Source of the DNA: Acidobacteriaceae bacterium
GTDB lineage: Bacteria; Acidobacteriota; Terriglobia; Terriglobales; Acidobacteriaceae
Reading direction: 5' to 3'
Assembly: GCA_003135495.1 (NCBI GenBank)
Contig: PLBX01000159.1
Location: 966-12,539 of the forward strand
DNA: 11,574 nt
Position 1 is the stretch's first letter. Each line of letters begins with the position of its first letter. Under the pieces are notes generated by a model. The model worked only from the letters and a program-made list of their open reading frames with translations, had not been told where the DNA came from and did not search any database. The translations under genes and the position numbers were made by a program. Below are positions 1 through 6,880 of this stretch, piece by piece.

Positions 1-1626
1 TCGAACACGTCTTTAGACGCAATCCAGGAAATCCTCCAGTCCGTGCCTGTGCGACTATCAATGACTGGACTTGGCTACTACAGATCGGTCCGACATCAAG
101 ACGCTACGGAACTCGTCATTGCAGTAGCGGGAGCTCGCATAGAAGACTTCGCTTTGTATTATGCCCTTTCTCGTATGCGGAGTCGCGTTGTCTGGATTCC
201 ACCCTCAGTATTGGACCAGTTGCTCGGACCGGTGCAGACAAACTTGAGAATTGATCCCGCATGGCACTTCGTTAACGACCTTGCAAGCTTGGCGCGGGGT
301 AATGCCCAGCGGTACGCGGGTCTCAAGCTCCTTAGCGCCACCTTAATGCCCGAGCAGCTGGATCAAGTAAAAGCCCGCCTATCGGAGATCGCTGTCAATG
401 GCATTAATCAATGTCAAATCGCAACACCCGCCCAAGTAATCCCCGAGGAGCCAATCCGTCACTACGAGACGAACAACGTCTCCATCCTTCGATCTTTCGC
501 CGTGCCGGAAGACGGCATGATTCGCCTATTCGAAACACCGCTGCCTCAGAGCATTGCTGAGGTTAATCCCAGCAGGCACCGCTGGCTTACAGAGTTGAAC
601 ATTAGACAGTACCAAGCCCCCCGCCATTACGTGCTAGGTGAGCGCATGATGGGATCTTCGTCGTTTACCACGCAGGGCGTACGCATCTCGTCCAATGGGC
701 CGACCTACTTCTGCCCCAACTGGTTGATTTTCGGGGGTGCCTCGGCCGAATCGTCCGTTCCTCGTCCTACAATCCACATTTCCGAGCCACTCGAAATATT
801 TCGGGATGTAGCCAGGCCCACTGGCCTGTCCTGCGCGATTTCTGACAAGGGGTTCTATGCAGAGAATGCATGCCAGAAGTTCGGTGGGCTCGACAAGCTG
901 GCCGCATTTCTGCGATCACGAAGCGGACAACTCTTTACCACGGCATTTCTTGACAAAACAAAGCCGGAGGAAGACGACCACCTGAACGGCGCCCTCCTAA
1001 GCGACAAAAGACGGTACTTCGACCTGGATTCACTAGCCACGACTCTTGGGAGTGAGACCGAGGCCGCTCAGATACTTGATCGTCTCTCGTCGACGGCCGT
1101 CTTGTACCGTGGGTTTATCTTGCAGTGCCAATACTGTAGACGAGCTGACTGGTTTCCTCTGCGCGAGCTGTCAGACTCCTTCACCTGCAAACGCTGTCAT
1201 AGAGAGCAAGTGTTCACTCAAAAGCACTGGCGGTATCCTAACCAGCCGCATCTGTACTATCAATTGGATGAGCTGGTGTACTTGGGGCTGGAACACAACA
1301 TGCACGTTCCGCTTCTCGCGCTCGACATCCTACGCGGGTCCAAAGACAGTTTCCTCTATGTTCACGAGCTCGAATACCGTGAAAAAGATAAGGATACACC
1401 GCTGCTGGAAGTGGACCTTAATTGCATCCCTGATGGGGTGCTAACTATCGGGGAAGCAAAAAAAGATGATCGCCTCGGGAAAAGCGACAAAGAAGAGTCA
1501 GAGGCGATTTCAAAACAATTAGAATTGGCAAAGCGGCTCTGCGCTCAGCAAATTGTGTTCGCAACAGCGAGCGAGAAATGGCATTCGAGCACCCTTGATC
1601 GGATACTCAAAGCCTTCGGAGACTAA
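1..1626 (+). CDS. 5'-truncated protein with zinc ribbon and C-terminal PD-(D/E)xK nuclease-like domain
   Basis: The reading frame is open from the first base, and the 14 codons before the first possible start (GTG at 43) look protein-like, so the true start probably lies outside the window. Numbering from that GTG, a zinc-ribbon pattern is visible: C362-x2-C365, then 16 residues, then C382-x2-C385. The C-terminal part carries EVDLNCIPDGVLTIGEAKK (456-474), with D458 and the E471-A-K473 pair spaced as in the PD-(D/E)xK nuclease fold. A helix (around QLELAKRL) and a hydrophobic strand (QIVFAT) follow, as expected for that fold. The N-terminal part (ELVIAVAGARIEDFALYYAL) is an alpha/beta segment of unknown family. 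What is seen is the cysteine set and the D...ExK motif; a DNA- or RNA-cleaving role, perhaps in defence, is inference. Upstream partners are not visible. The stop is TAA at 1624-1626. Confidence 0.82.
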   Translation, partial: SNTSLDAIQEILQSVPVRLSMTGLGYYRSVRHQDATELVIAVAGARIEDFALYYALSRMRSRVVWIPPSVLDQLLGPVQTNLRIDPAWHFVNDLASLARGNAQRYAGLKLLSATLMPEQLDQVKARLSEIAVNGINQCQIATPAQVIPEEPIRHYETNNVSILRSFAVPEDGMIRLFETPLPQSIAEVNPSRHRWLTELNIRQYQAPRHYVLGERMMGSSSFTTQGVRISSNGPTYFCPNWLIFGGASAESSVPRPTIHISEPLEIFRDVARPTGLSCAISDKGFYAENACQKFGGLDKLAAFLRSRSGQLFTTAFLDKTKPEEDDHLNGALLSDKRRYFDLDSLATTLGSETEAAQILDRLSSTAVLYRGFILQCQYCRRADWFPLRELSDSFTCKRCHREQVFTQKHWRYPNQPHLYYQLDELVYLGLEHNMHVPLLALDILRGSKDSFLYVHELEYREKDKDTPLLEVDLNCIPDGVLTIGEAKKDDRLGKSDKEESEAISKQLELAKRLCAQQIVFATASEKWHSSTLDRILKAFGD

Positions 1627-1641
1627 CGCTTCGACCTGATT

Positions 1642-1674
1642 TTGCTCACGCGAAAGCACCTCTATGGTGAGCAA
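1642..1674. repeat. Inverted repeat after the nuclease-like gene
   Basis: Perfect 8-bp arms TTGCTCAC (1642-1649) and GTGAGCAA (1667-1674) are separated by 17 nt, starting 16 nt after the stop codon of the upstream gene. It could act as a transcription end for that gene, but no run of T follows directly, so it does not meet the classical intrinsic-terminator pattern on either strand. Confidence 0.4.
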
Positions 1675-1753
1675 TCAATCTAGAGATTTTAGATCGCGGG
1701 TTCTATAAGTTCTTTGATTTTCTGTTCCAAATCGGAACCCCCTTGCGAATTCG

Positions 1754-1768
1754 CGGGTGGCCCACCCG
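1754..1768. repeat. Compact GC-rich palindrome between convergent genes
   Basis: CGGGTGG (1754-1760), one central C, then CCACCCG (1762-1768). It lies in the 275-bp gap between two genes that converge, so it may help stop transcription from either side. There is no T tract, and a chance GC-rich palindrome is also possible. I see no gene in the rest of this gap. Confidence 0.3.
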
Positions 1769-1901
1769 ATCCCTGGTTTCGGCTTGAGTGGGGATCACAC
1801 CCACAGGCTTGGGCCCACGAACAACGTAGATTGTCCTCGTGCCATGGGGATTAATCCGGCCACTGTCTCGTTTGAAGACTTCATGAAATTTTGACGCGGA
1901 C

Positions 1902-2609
1902 CTACGCTGGCCGTGGTGTCCCGGTTCTTCGGTGCCGGAAATAATAGCGCACTATCAAGGAGAGGATGAACCACGCCGCTCCGACTGTGCCCTTCAGCGT
2001 GCCGCTGATCTTGGATTTTCCAATGCGCGGATAATAGCTCACCGGGACCTCAACTATGCGGAATCCCGCGAGCGCACCTTTTAGAATTATTTCGACTGCC
2101 CAGCCGTATGTGTTCTCCTGGAGGTCAAGCTGGCGAAGGACATCTGCTCGCGCGGCGCGGAACGGGCCGAGGTCACTTATCTTCAGACCATACAAAAGCC
2201 TGATCAGGACAGCGGCCAGGCGGTTACCGAATGCGGCGTGCCAAGGCAATGCCCCAGGAATGCTCTGCTTTCCCAGGCGCGAACCTAGGGTAATATCGGC
2301 GCGGCCATCAGTGATTGGAGTCAGGAGAAGTGGCAGCTCATCGGGTCGATCGCTGTAATCGCCATCGAGGAACACTACAACGTCAGGGTTAGTTGCAGCA
2401 GCCAGTCCAGTCAAACAGGCGCGACCGTAACCGCGACGAGGTTCGTGGAGGACGCGGGCTCCCATCTTTGAGGCTAGCGCGGGAGTACCGTCGGTCGAAT
2501 TGCTATCAACAACCAAAACCTCAGTGACAATATCGGACGGCAGATCAGCTAAGACGCGGCCGATGGACTGCGCTTCGTTGTACGTAGGAATGACGACGGA
2601 CACTCGCAC
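1902..2609 (-). CDS. Family 2 glycosyltransferase (dolichyl-phosphate hexose synthase-like)
   Basis: This 235-residue protein has the GT-A fold signature of family GT2. VVIPTYNE lies near residues 5-12, the nucleotide-binding strand VLVVDSNSTDGT at 31-42, and the metal-binding DGD (DxD-type) at 82-84. The RIGKSKISGT motif near the C-terminus and a hydrophobic stretch (AAWFILSLIVRYYF) suggest membrane attachment. Family members move a sugar from a nucleotide sugar to a polyprenyl phosphate or other acceptor at the inner face of the membrane; donor and acceptor cannot be told here. The start is a GTG (2607-2609). The frame has a stop 33 nt further upstream with no better start between, and the GTG puts the first beta strand at the N-terminus as usual. 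It lies 45 bp downstream of the DoxX-like gene on the same strand, so the two are probably cotranscribed. Length is normal for single-domain members. Confidence 0.93.
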   Translation of the reverse strand: MRVSVVIPTYNEAQSIGRVLADLPSDIVTEVLVVDSNSTDGTPALASKMGARVLHEPRRGYGRACLTGLAAATNPDVVVFLDGDYSDRPDELPLLLTPITDGRADITLGSRLGKQSIPGALPWHAAFGNRLAAVLIRLLYGLKISDLGPFRAARADVLRQLDLQENTYGWAVEIILKGALAGFRIVEVPVSYYPRIGKSKISGTLKGTVGAAWFILSLIVRYYFRHRRTGTPRPA

Positions 2610-2654
2610 TTGGTCTTTGCTCAGCTCACCATGGTCATATCACTAACATGGAAA

Positions 2655-3149
2655 TCACCACCATGGGGAGGACGGCCATCGCCGCGCCAACAAGCCGTCG
2701 ACGCCCCACGCTCGACCGGCCCGTCCCACCGCGAGCGCAAGCGATGCGAGCACCGGAACCAGCAGTTCCCAAATCCACGCCGTGCCCCACTCCGATATCC
2801 AAAGGCTGCCGAGATACAGAAACGCAACGAAGGCAGCAGGCCGCGTCAGCAGACCGATGACGAGAAGTATCCCGAGAGAAATTTCGGTCAGCGCCTGCAT
2901 GGGAGCGGCTATTGCGGCATGACTCGCTGCCGAACCCATTACCGCCTTCCACACGACCGGCGAGTGACTCGCCTTGATGTAATAGTTGATCAGGTTTGCG
3001 TAGCCCGCTGGAGAGTATAGACCCTTTCCCAGATTTTCGAAGAAGACCCACACAAACATTGCGCCGATGGTGAGACGAACTAATGCCAGCCCATTTGCCG
3101 CGGGCAGTTGGCTGGCTAAATTTTGCGTTGGGCTTGCGTTTGTGATCAT
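2655..3149 (-). CDS. DoxX / TQO small subunit (DoxD)-like membrane protein
   Basis: A 164-residue integral membrane protein of the DoxX type. Hydrophobic segments lie near residues 20-39, 80-100, 103-119 and 125-143, giving the usual four-helix layout. The tail AGRAWGVDGLLARR matches the common DoxX ending. In the family, DoxD is a subunit of archaeal thiosulfate:quinone oxidoreductase, and many bacterial DoxX members are linked to redox or oxidative-stress functions; the reaction here is unknown. The ATG start is backed by a strong ribosome binding site (AGGAGG, six bases away). It is the first gene of a probable pair with the glycosyltransferase downstream. Other minus-strand frames over the same bases give low-complexity Arg/Ser/Gly-rich translations and are judged spurious. 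Confidence 0.9.
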   Translation of the reverse strand: MITNASPTQNLASQLPAANGLALVRLTIGAMFVWVFFENLGKGLYSPAGYANLINYYIKASHSPVVWKAVMGSAASHAAIAAPMQALTEISLGILLVIGLLTRPAAFVAFLYLGSLWISEWGTAWIWELLVPVLASLALAVGRAGRAWGVDGLLARRWPSSPWW

Positions 3150-3155
3150 CGTGAA

Positions 3156-3161
3156 CCTCCT
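3156..3161 (-). promoter_or_regulatory. Shine-Dalgarno site of the DoxX-like gene
   Basis: On the minus strand AGGAGG lies six bases before the ATG at 3149. This is a near-ideal ribosome binding site and fixes the start of the DoxX-like protein. Confidence 0.85.
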
Positions 3162-3303
3162 ATCCTATGGATCCCGTGCAAGTTTTGCGGCTGGAAAGAG
3201 GGACAGGACATCTTAAGCGTCGATTTCTTTTCTTGCCAGCGGATGCACAAAGGTCATGTAAGTTGCAGTGAGGCACTAAGGCAGCCTGGCAACAATGTGC
3301 CCC

Positions 3304-3320
3304 AACGTAAATTTTACGTT
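3304..3320. promoter_or_regulatory. AT-rich palindrome, candidate operator
   Basis: AACGTAA (3304-3310), spacer ATT, TTACGTT (3314-3320): perfect 7-bp arms with a 3-nt spacer. The geometry suits a dimeric helix-turn-helix repressor. It lies about 155 bp upstream of the DoxX-like start and just before the gene remnant at 3341, so it could control either, or belong to the lost gene. No clear -10/-35 pair was found next to it. Confidence 0.35.
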
Positions 3321-3340
3321 TCAACAGGGGGGCAGGCCTT

Positions 3341-3505
3341 GAACTCATTGGGCAGACTCGCGCCTACCTGCACGACTTCGCGGAGGCAGTCAGGAGCGGA
3401 GATGCGAAGACGGCGGAGCAGCGGATGCTGAGCAAATAACCCAACTATCACGTGAAGCAGTTCTTGACGGCATTCAGCATACCAGCGCACTACCCGTCCG
3501 CTTGA
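3341..3505 (+). pseudogene. Broken 3' remnant of a gene of unknown family
   Basis: One frame reads ELIGQTRAYLHDFAEAV, then RSGDAKTAEQRMLSK, then a TAA at 3437-3439, then PNYHVKQFLTAFSIPAHYPS, ending at TGA 3503-3505. Both halves are in the same frame and read like one continuous soluble protein end (an amphipathic helix, a second helix, then a strand-rich tail). Changing the TAA to a tyrosine codon would give a natural SKYPNYHV run. No start or N-terminal part is recognisable upstream, so this looks like the C-terminal stub of a deleted gene. A resemblance to C-terminal tails of MBL-fold hydrolases is only an impression. Confidence 0.5.
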
Positions 3506-4110
3506 CCGACCAATGCTGCGTCCTAACGGGCGGGGAAGAAGCATGACCATGAGCTTCACCTTCGCGTTTGGTAAGAATCTCGATAGTGAGTCGGGGTGTG
3601 AGCGCAATCGTACGCTTCCCCTGCCTTCGGCGGTGATTCTGAATCCCAGCTGCAGTTTCATTTCTTCGGAATCGTGTCCGGCCCTTGGCCCGAATTCGGT
3701 ATCAAAGCGAACCTGCTGTTCAGATTGCGGTCGAACTTAGGGAAGCGGTCTGCGTGAGGGGATCTGCGCCTGAAGAATTGCGTGGAGGTGTGGGCGTGCT
3801 CGCGGCTGTGCAGGATCGTGTGGACACACCGGCTGAGGGCGACGACCGTGCGATACAGGGACTGTCTCAAATCAAGGTACCGCTCGGCAGGAAATGCGAA
3901 GGAAGCGAGAATCGGAGTCTGTGACAGGGCAGCGTTCTAACCAGTAGCACCGTACCGGGCGGAATGGATTCTAAGTCTGACACACAACCGGCACACGAGA
4001 TTGCAAGAAACGTTGGGAACACTGCGGATTCCGACTGATTGGCAGGCAATCTGTTCAAGCCGGCGAGCGACTTATCAGAAATCCTGTGAGAAGCTGATCG
4101 GTCAGGAAGG

Positions 4111-4135
4111 ATCGTTGGGTTTGTAACCCGACGAT
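4111..4135. repeat. Strong 11-bp hairpin
   Basis: Arms ATCGTTGGGTT (4111-4121) and AACCCGACGAT (4125-4135) pair over 11 bp with one G-T wobble around a 3-nt loop. No T tract follows on either strand, so it is not a standard intrinsic terminator. The central part mimics a tRNA anticodon arm (see the rejected items). It could be a protein-binding palindrome or an RNA stem upstream of the small gene at 4264. Confidence 0.5.
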
Positions 4136-4170
4136 CTACCATCAGCCCACGTTTGGCACACAAATCACGC

Positions 4171-4193
4171 TAAAGATACAGAGAGTATCTTTA
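4171..4193. promoter_or_regulatory. Perfect 9-bp inverted repeat upstream of the small gene
   Basis: TAAAGATAC (4171-4179), loop AGAGA, GTATCTTTA (4185-4193). The arms are perfect and AT-rich. It sits 70 bp before the ATG of the small protein gene, a plausible place for an operator or a leader hairpin. The short T run lies within the second arm, so termination is unlikely. Confidence 0.45.
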
Positions 4194-4263
4194 CTCCGTC
4201 TAACCGACAGTAAGTCGACCGAATGGCGAACATCATCGGGGAAAGCTGGGTCCAGCATTGACG

Positions 4264-4560
4264 ATGACAAATTTTCGAAACCAGCTTAATACTTATCTAA
4301 GATCGCAGGGTTTAGATCCCAGCATCCCGAATGACAACGAGAAGTGGGCCAACTTCTTAACCTATTACGCGGGAGTCATTGAAGATTGCCCGCTCCGGTG
4401 TGTCAGCCAGGGATTGAAATACACGGACGAGGTTGTCCTAAAGGTTATCGATATTGCCCCTGAGAATTCTGAGACTTGCGGTGCCTTCCGCTTGACTATC
4501 GAATGGAGATGGGTTTCGAAAACCACTGGTCGGTCCAATGAAAACCAGCAGGCCTACTGA
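4264..4560 (+). CDS. Small hypothetical protein (98 aa)
   Basis: I do not recognise this family. The translation begins MTNFRNQLNTYLRSQGLDPS and has balanced, protein-like composition: a helical N-terminus, a central WANFLTYYAGVIEDCPL segment, then probable strands (VVLKVIDIA, FRLTIEWRWV) and a polar tail. There is no signal peptide, membrane segment or known motif. ATG 4264 is chosen over an in-frame TTG at 4258; neither has a strong ribosome binding site. Its base composition is more AT-rich than the B12 operon further on. Its stop is 1 nt from the stop of the convergent HSP90-like gene, so the 3' ends of the two transcripts must overlap. That closeness might reflect a common functional unit, but could be accidental. 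A false gene cannot be ruled out. Confidence 0.6.
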   Translation: MTNFRNQLNTYLRSQGLDPSIPNDNEKWANFLTYYAGVIEDCPLRCVSQGLKYTDEVVLKVIDIAPENSETCGAFRLTIEWRWVSKTTGRSNENQQAY

Positions 4561-4561
4561 C

Positions 4562-6880
4562 TCATATTCCGGGACTGCTGAGGATGTCGAAGCGCACGAA
4601 AAACTCCTTGGGCCCCTTGGCGATCTTGAACTCTTCCGCGAGGGTCTCCGGGACCGGAACAAAAATCCGGTTCTTCGTTATCAACGTCGTGGTACGGAAC
4701 ATCCCGCCACTTGCCTTCGCGTGATTGATGGGTTCTCGCAGCTCAATGTCGTAGTAGAGATTGAGTCTTCCTGTCGCTTCGGTAAAAATATAGACCACAC
4801 GATGGCCGCCCCAAAGAATCCGTGTGGTATGGGGTGCGTGAAAGAATTCTGCTTCTGTCCGCACCAAGCGGTCCGAGAGCCCTAGCAGCATGGTGAACCC
4901 ATTCAGCTGCGGGTACTTCTGCGATGTCGTCAGAATCTTCATGTCGGAAGACACCGAATCGCGGATGATCGGCGGGGCCGGCGCGAATTCCATGCCCTCC
5001 TCGACGATCTGTGTCACCGGCGAGTCCACGACTCCGGGCACTTCGTTCTCGACAGAACCTACTTGATGTTGAGCAACGGTCTGCGTCTGCGGGCGAGCTC
5101 TGGAATGCGCCTGCTGCAACACCTGGCTAAAGCTCATACTTCCGGCCAAGTATTCTCCCAGTATCCCCTCAAAGTCCCCCATCTCTGTTTCTTCGTAGCG
5201 ATACAGCTCCCGGTTTCTTTCAAGAATCTTCCGCAATGCCTCCACGCCATCACGCGTCGAGGATGGCACGAACTGCGTAATACGTGAATAGATGTGGACC
5301 CTCACAAAATCCTTCATGAACTGCGTAAAAAGGTCATAGGCCCGGTCATAGAACTCCAGCAGCGGCGGCAACAGAGGGCTCGATCTTGCGATGTAAATCG
5401 TCAGTTGATCTCCCGCTTTGACCGGGTAAACCTGTACGTTGTGCGAGATATCAGCGAGTATCGGCTCGACATCGGGGATCAAGTAGTCTTCCCGTAAGAT
5501 GGACGCGATCTTCAGCAGAACAGATGCTTCCCGAGCAGTCAGGTCCGTTGACTTGTATTTGCGGGTGATCTGCACAGAGTCCGGCACCTGTGCGATTCTT
5601 AGAATGTGGGTCAGGTAGTGAAGCTGGACGGCGCGGCGGGGATTACCCTGCACAACATGCAGGAGGCACGTTCCCTCATTCGCAAAGGTCTTCATGATGT
5701 GATGATCTGTTCCCGTGTAGTAGTGGGCGGTTCGGCTTCCCACGTGCGCCATGACAGCACCCATCGGAACGTCCTCGTCCTCCGGCAGAACCCGAATCGC
5801 GACCTTTTTGGCGAGCGTGAACTGGTTGTGCGTCGTAATCCATTGCAGGAACGCATTGTTTTTGTCAGCCAGCTCGCTTTCCGCAAGTAGCTGGGAGGCG
5901 ACCCACTCGGCGATACCAACCAGCCGAGTTGTCTGATCGATGCTCTCCCGGCTCAATGCTTCACGTCCGGCTGTCGGCTGCAGGAAGGACAAGTTCGCAA
6001 CTCCGCCGAGCTGGTAGGTTCCAATCGCCGGAATCGGAGCCAAGCCGAAGTAAGAGCGAAGCCCCATGAGCTGACCGCCATTCTGCAAAAGGGCCATGCT
6101 GCCTTCAATGGCATTGCCCCCCAGAGTCACGTTGGTTACATAGATTAAGATCTGACCATTGGTGTCAGCCCGTACATCGAAAGTTCCAGCGCACAGATCG
6201 TCCTTCATCGACCGCACGCCCAGCTGCGAAAACTGCCGTCCGGCAAGAGGGAGTTGGGAGTCGAGAGCCTGCCCGCTAATCAGCTCTTCGTTCAGATAGA
6301 CGGGCACCTTAAGCATCCCCACGTAAGGCAGTAAATATCGCTTTGCCTGATCGGCGGAAATGGGATTTTCATTGTCCAGGGTGGCGGTTACTGTGGTCCC
6401 AACGCCCTTATCTGAGGCGATGCGCTCCAGGGAAATGCACTCCTCGGCTATCTTGAGCTTGTCGCGTTCTGCCACGCTACGCAGTACTTCAGAGCTGCCA
6501 TCAGCTCTCGTCTCCACCATTAGGCGCGTGCAGACTCCAAAGTTCGCCATTGCCCCGATGCCGAAGGTTCCGACTACCCCTGCTTTGCGCGCGCTGTCAG
6601 AGTGCTTACCGCTTGATCCGGCCTTCCAGAAATTTTCACGGAGAACCGACTCACTCATGCCAACGCCATTATCTGAGATTGAGACATCGCCATTTCCCAC
6701 TCGGATGTCGATTCGGCCGCCCTCGCTTAGAGTCCCCGAACTGGCGAATCTCATACGGATCGCGTCATATGCGTTCTGCAGGTTCTCCCGAAGCAGCGCC
6801 AGCGGCGAGTCGTATATCTCACGCGCCAGGATTTGAATGACCCGCGTCGTCTCTACCTGAAATACAATTCCACTGCTCAT
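4562..6880 (-). CDS. HSP90/GHKL-type ATPase (HtpG-like), second gene of the metallophosphoesterase operon
   Basis: This 772-residue protein has an N-terminal Bergerat ATP-binding fold. The N-box RENLQNAYDA is at 31-40, the G1 box DNGVGM at 70-75, the G2 lid motif GTFGIGAMANF at 104-114, and a GTTVT strand (161-165) closes the pocket. A middle region with TAGREALSRES (303-313) recalls the HSP90 middle domain, whose arginine contacts the ATP phosphate. A Gln/Val/Pro-rich linker (about 590-645) leads to a strand-rich C-terminal domain (about 647-772) that I do not recognise. The protein ends in SSPGI, not the EEVD tail of eukaryotic HSP90. It is longer than typical HtpG and too divergent in the middle to be the housekeeping chaperone. 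Its ATG overlaps the stop of the metallophosphoesterase gene (ATGA, 6877-6880), with AGGAAAGG about 8 nt upstream, so translation is probably coupled. An ATP-dependent conformational switch acting on or with its partner is inferred. Confidence 0.92.
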   Translation of the reverse strand: MSSGIVFQVETTRVIQILAREIYDSPLALLRENLQNAYDAIRMRFASSGTLSEGGRIDIRVGNGDVSISDNGVGMSESVLRENFWKAGSSGKHSDSARKAGVVGTFGIGAMANFGVCTRLMVETRADGSSEVLRSVAERDKLKIAEECISLERIASDKGVGTTVTATLDNENPISADQAKRYLLPYVGMLKVPVYLNEELISGQALDSQLPLAGRQFSQLGVRSMKDDLCAGTFDVRADTNGQILIYVTNVTLGGNAIEGSMALLQNGGQLMGLRSYFGLAPIPAIGTYQLGGVANLSFLQPTAGREALSRESIDQTTRLVGIAEWVASQLLAESELADKNNAFLQWITTHNQFTLAKKVAIRVLPEDEDVPMGAVMAHVGSRTAHYYTGTDHHIMKTFANEGTCLLHVVQGNPRRAVQLHYLTHILRIAQVPDSVQITRKYKSTDLTAREASVLLKIASILREDYLIPDVEPILADISHNVQVYPVKAGDQLTIYIARSSPLLPPLLEFYDRAYDLFTQFMKDFVRVHIYSRITQFVPSSTRDGVEALRKILERNRELYRYEETEMGDFEGILGEYLAGSMSFSQVLQQAHSRARPQTQTVAQHQVGSVENEVPGVVDSPVTQIVEEGMEFAPAPPIIRDSVSSDMKILTTSQKYPQLNGFTMLLGLSDRLVRTEAEFFHAPHTTRILWGGHRVVYIFTEATGRLNLYYDIELREPINHAKASGGMFRTTTLITKNRIFVPVPETLAEEFKIAKGPKEFFVRFDILSSPGI

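Larger units (their letters stand above)
3506..4257. other. Gene-poor stretch without a convincing gene
   Basis: About 750 bp in which several short overlapping open frames exist on both strands, none with a ribosome binding site, a recognisable domain or protein-like composition I trust. The minus-strand frame 4163-3867 (98 codons) and the plus-strand frame 3685-3924 are the longest; both look like chance frames. The stretch contains two clear hairpins (4111-4135 and 4171-4193). It probably represents decayed DNA between the DoxX/glycosyltransferase pair and the HSP90-like module. Confidence 0.5.

Noticed and set aside
1683..1860. Minus-strand frame with DLEQKIKELIEPAI before a stop, resembling a RimP-type N-terminus
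   Set aside because: The match is too short, stops immediately afterwards, and has no start or ribosome binding site.
1855..1866. GCCACTG, the core of the B12 box, near 1859
   Set aside because: No surrounding riboswitch core, and the flanking genes have no link to cobalamin; a chance heptamer.
3314..3661. Minus-strand open frame of 115 codons
   Set aside because: It lies opposite the gene remnant at 3341-3505, whose plus-strand frame is much more protein-like.
4104..4160. tRNA-Thr-like anticodon arm (stem TTGGG/CCCGA, loop TTTGTAA)
   Set aside because: No T-arm GGTTCRA, no D-arm and no acceptor stem or CCA at the right distances; only a hairpin remains.
3867..4163. Minus-strand open frame of 98 codons
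   Set aside because: No ribosome binding site, no recognisable motif, Ser/Arg/Leu-rich composition, and it overlaps the hairpin region; treated as a chance frame in decayed DNA.
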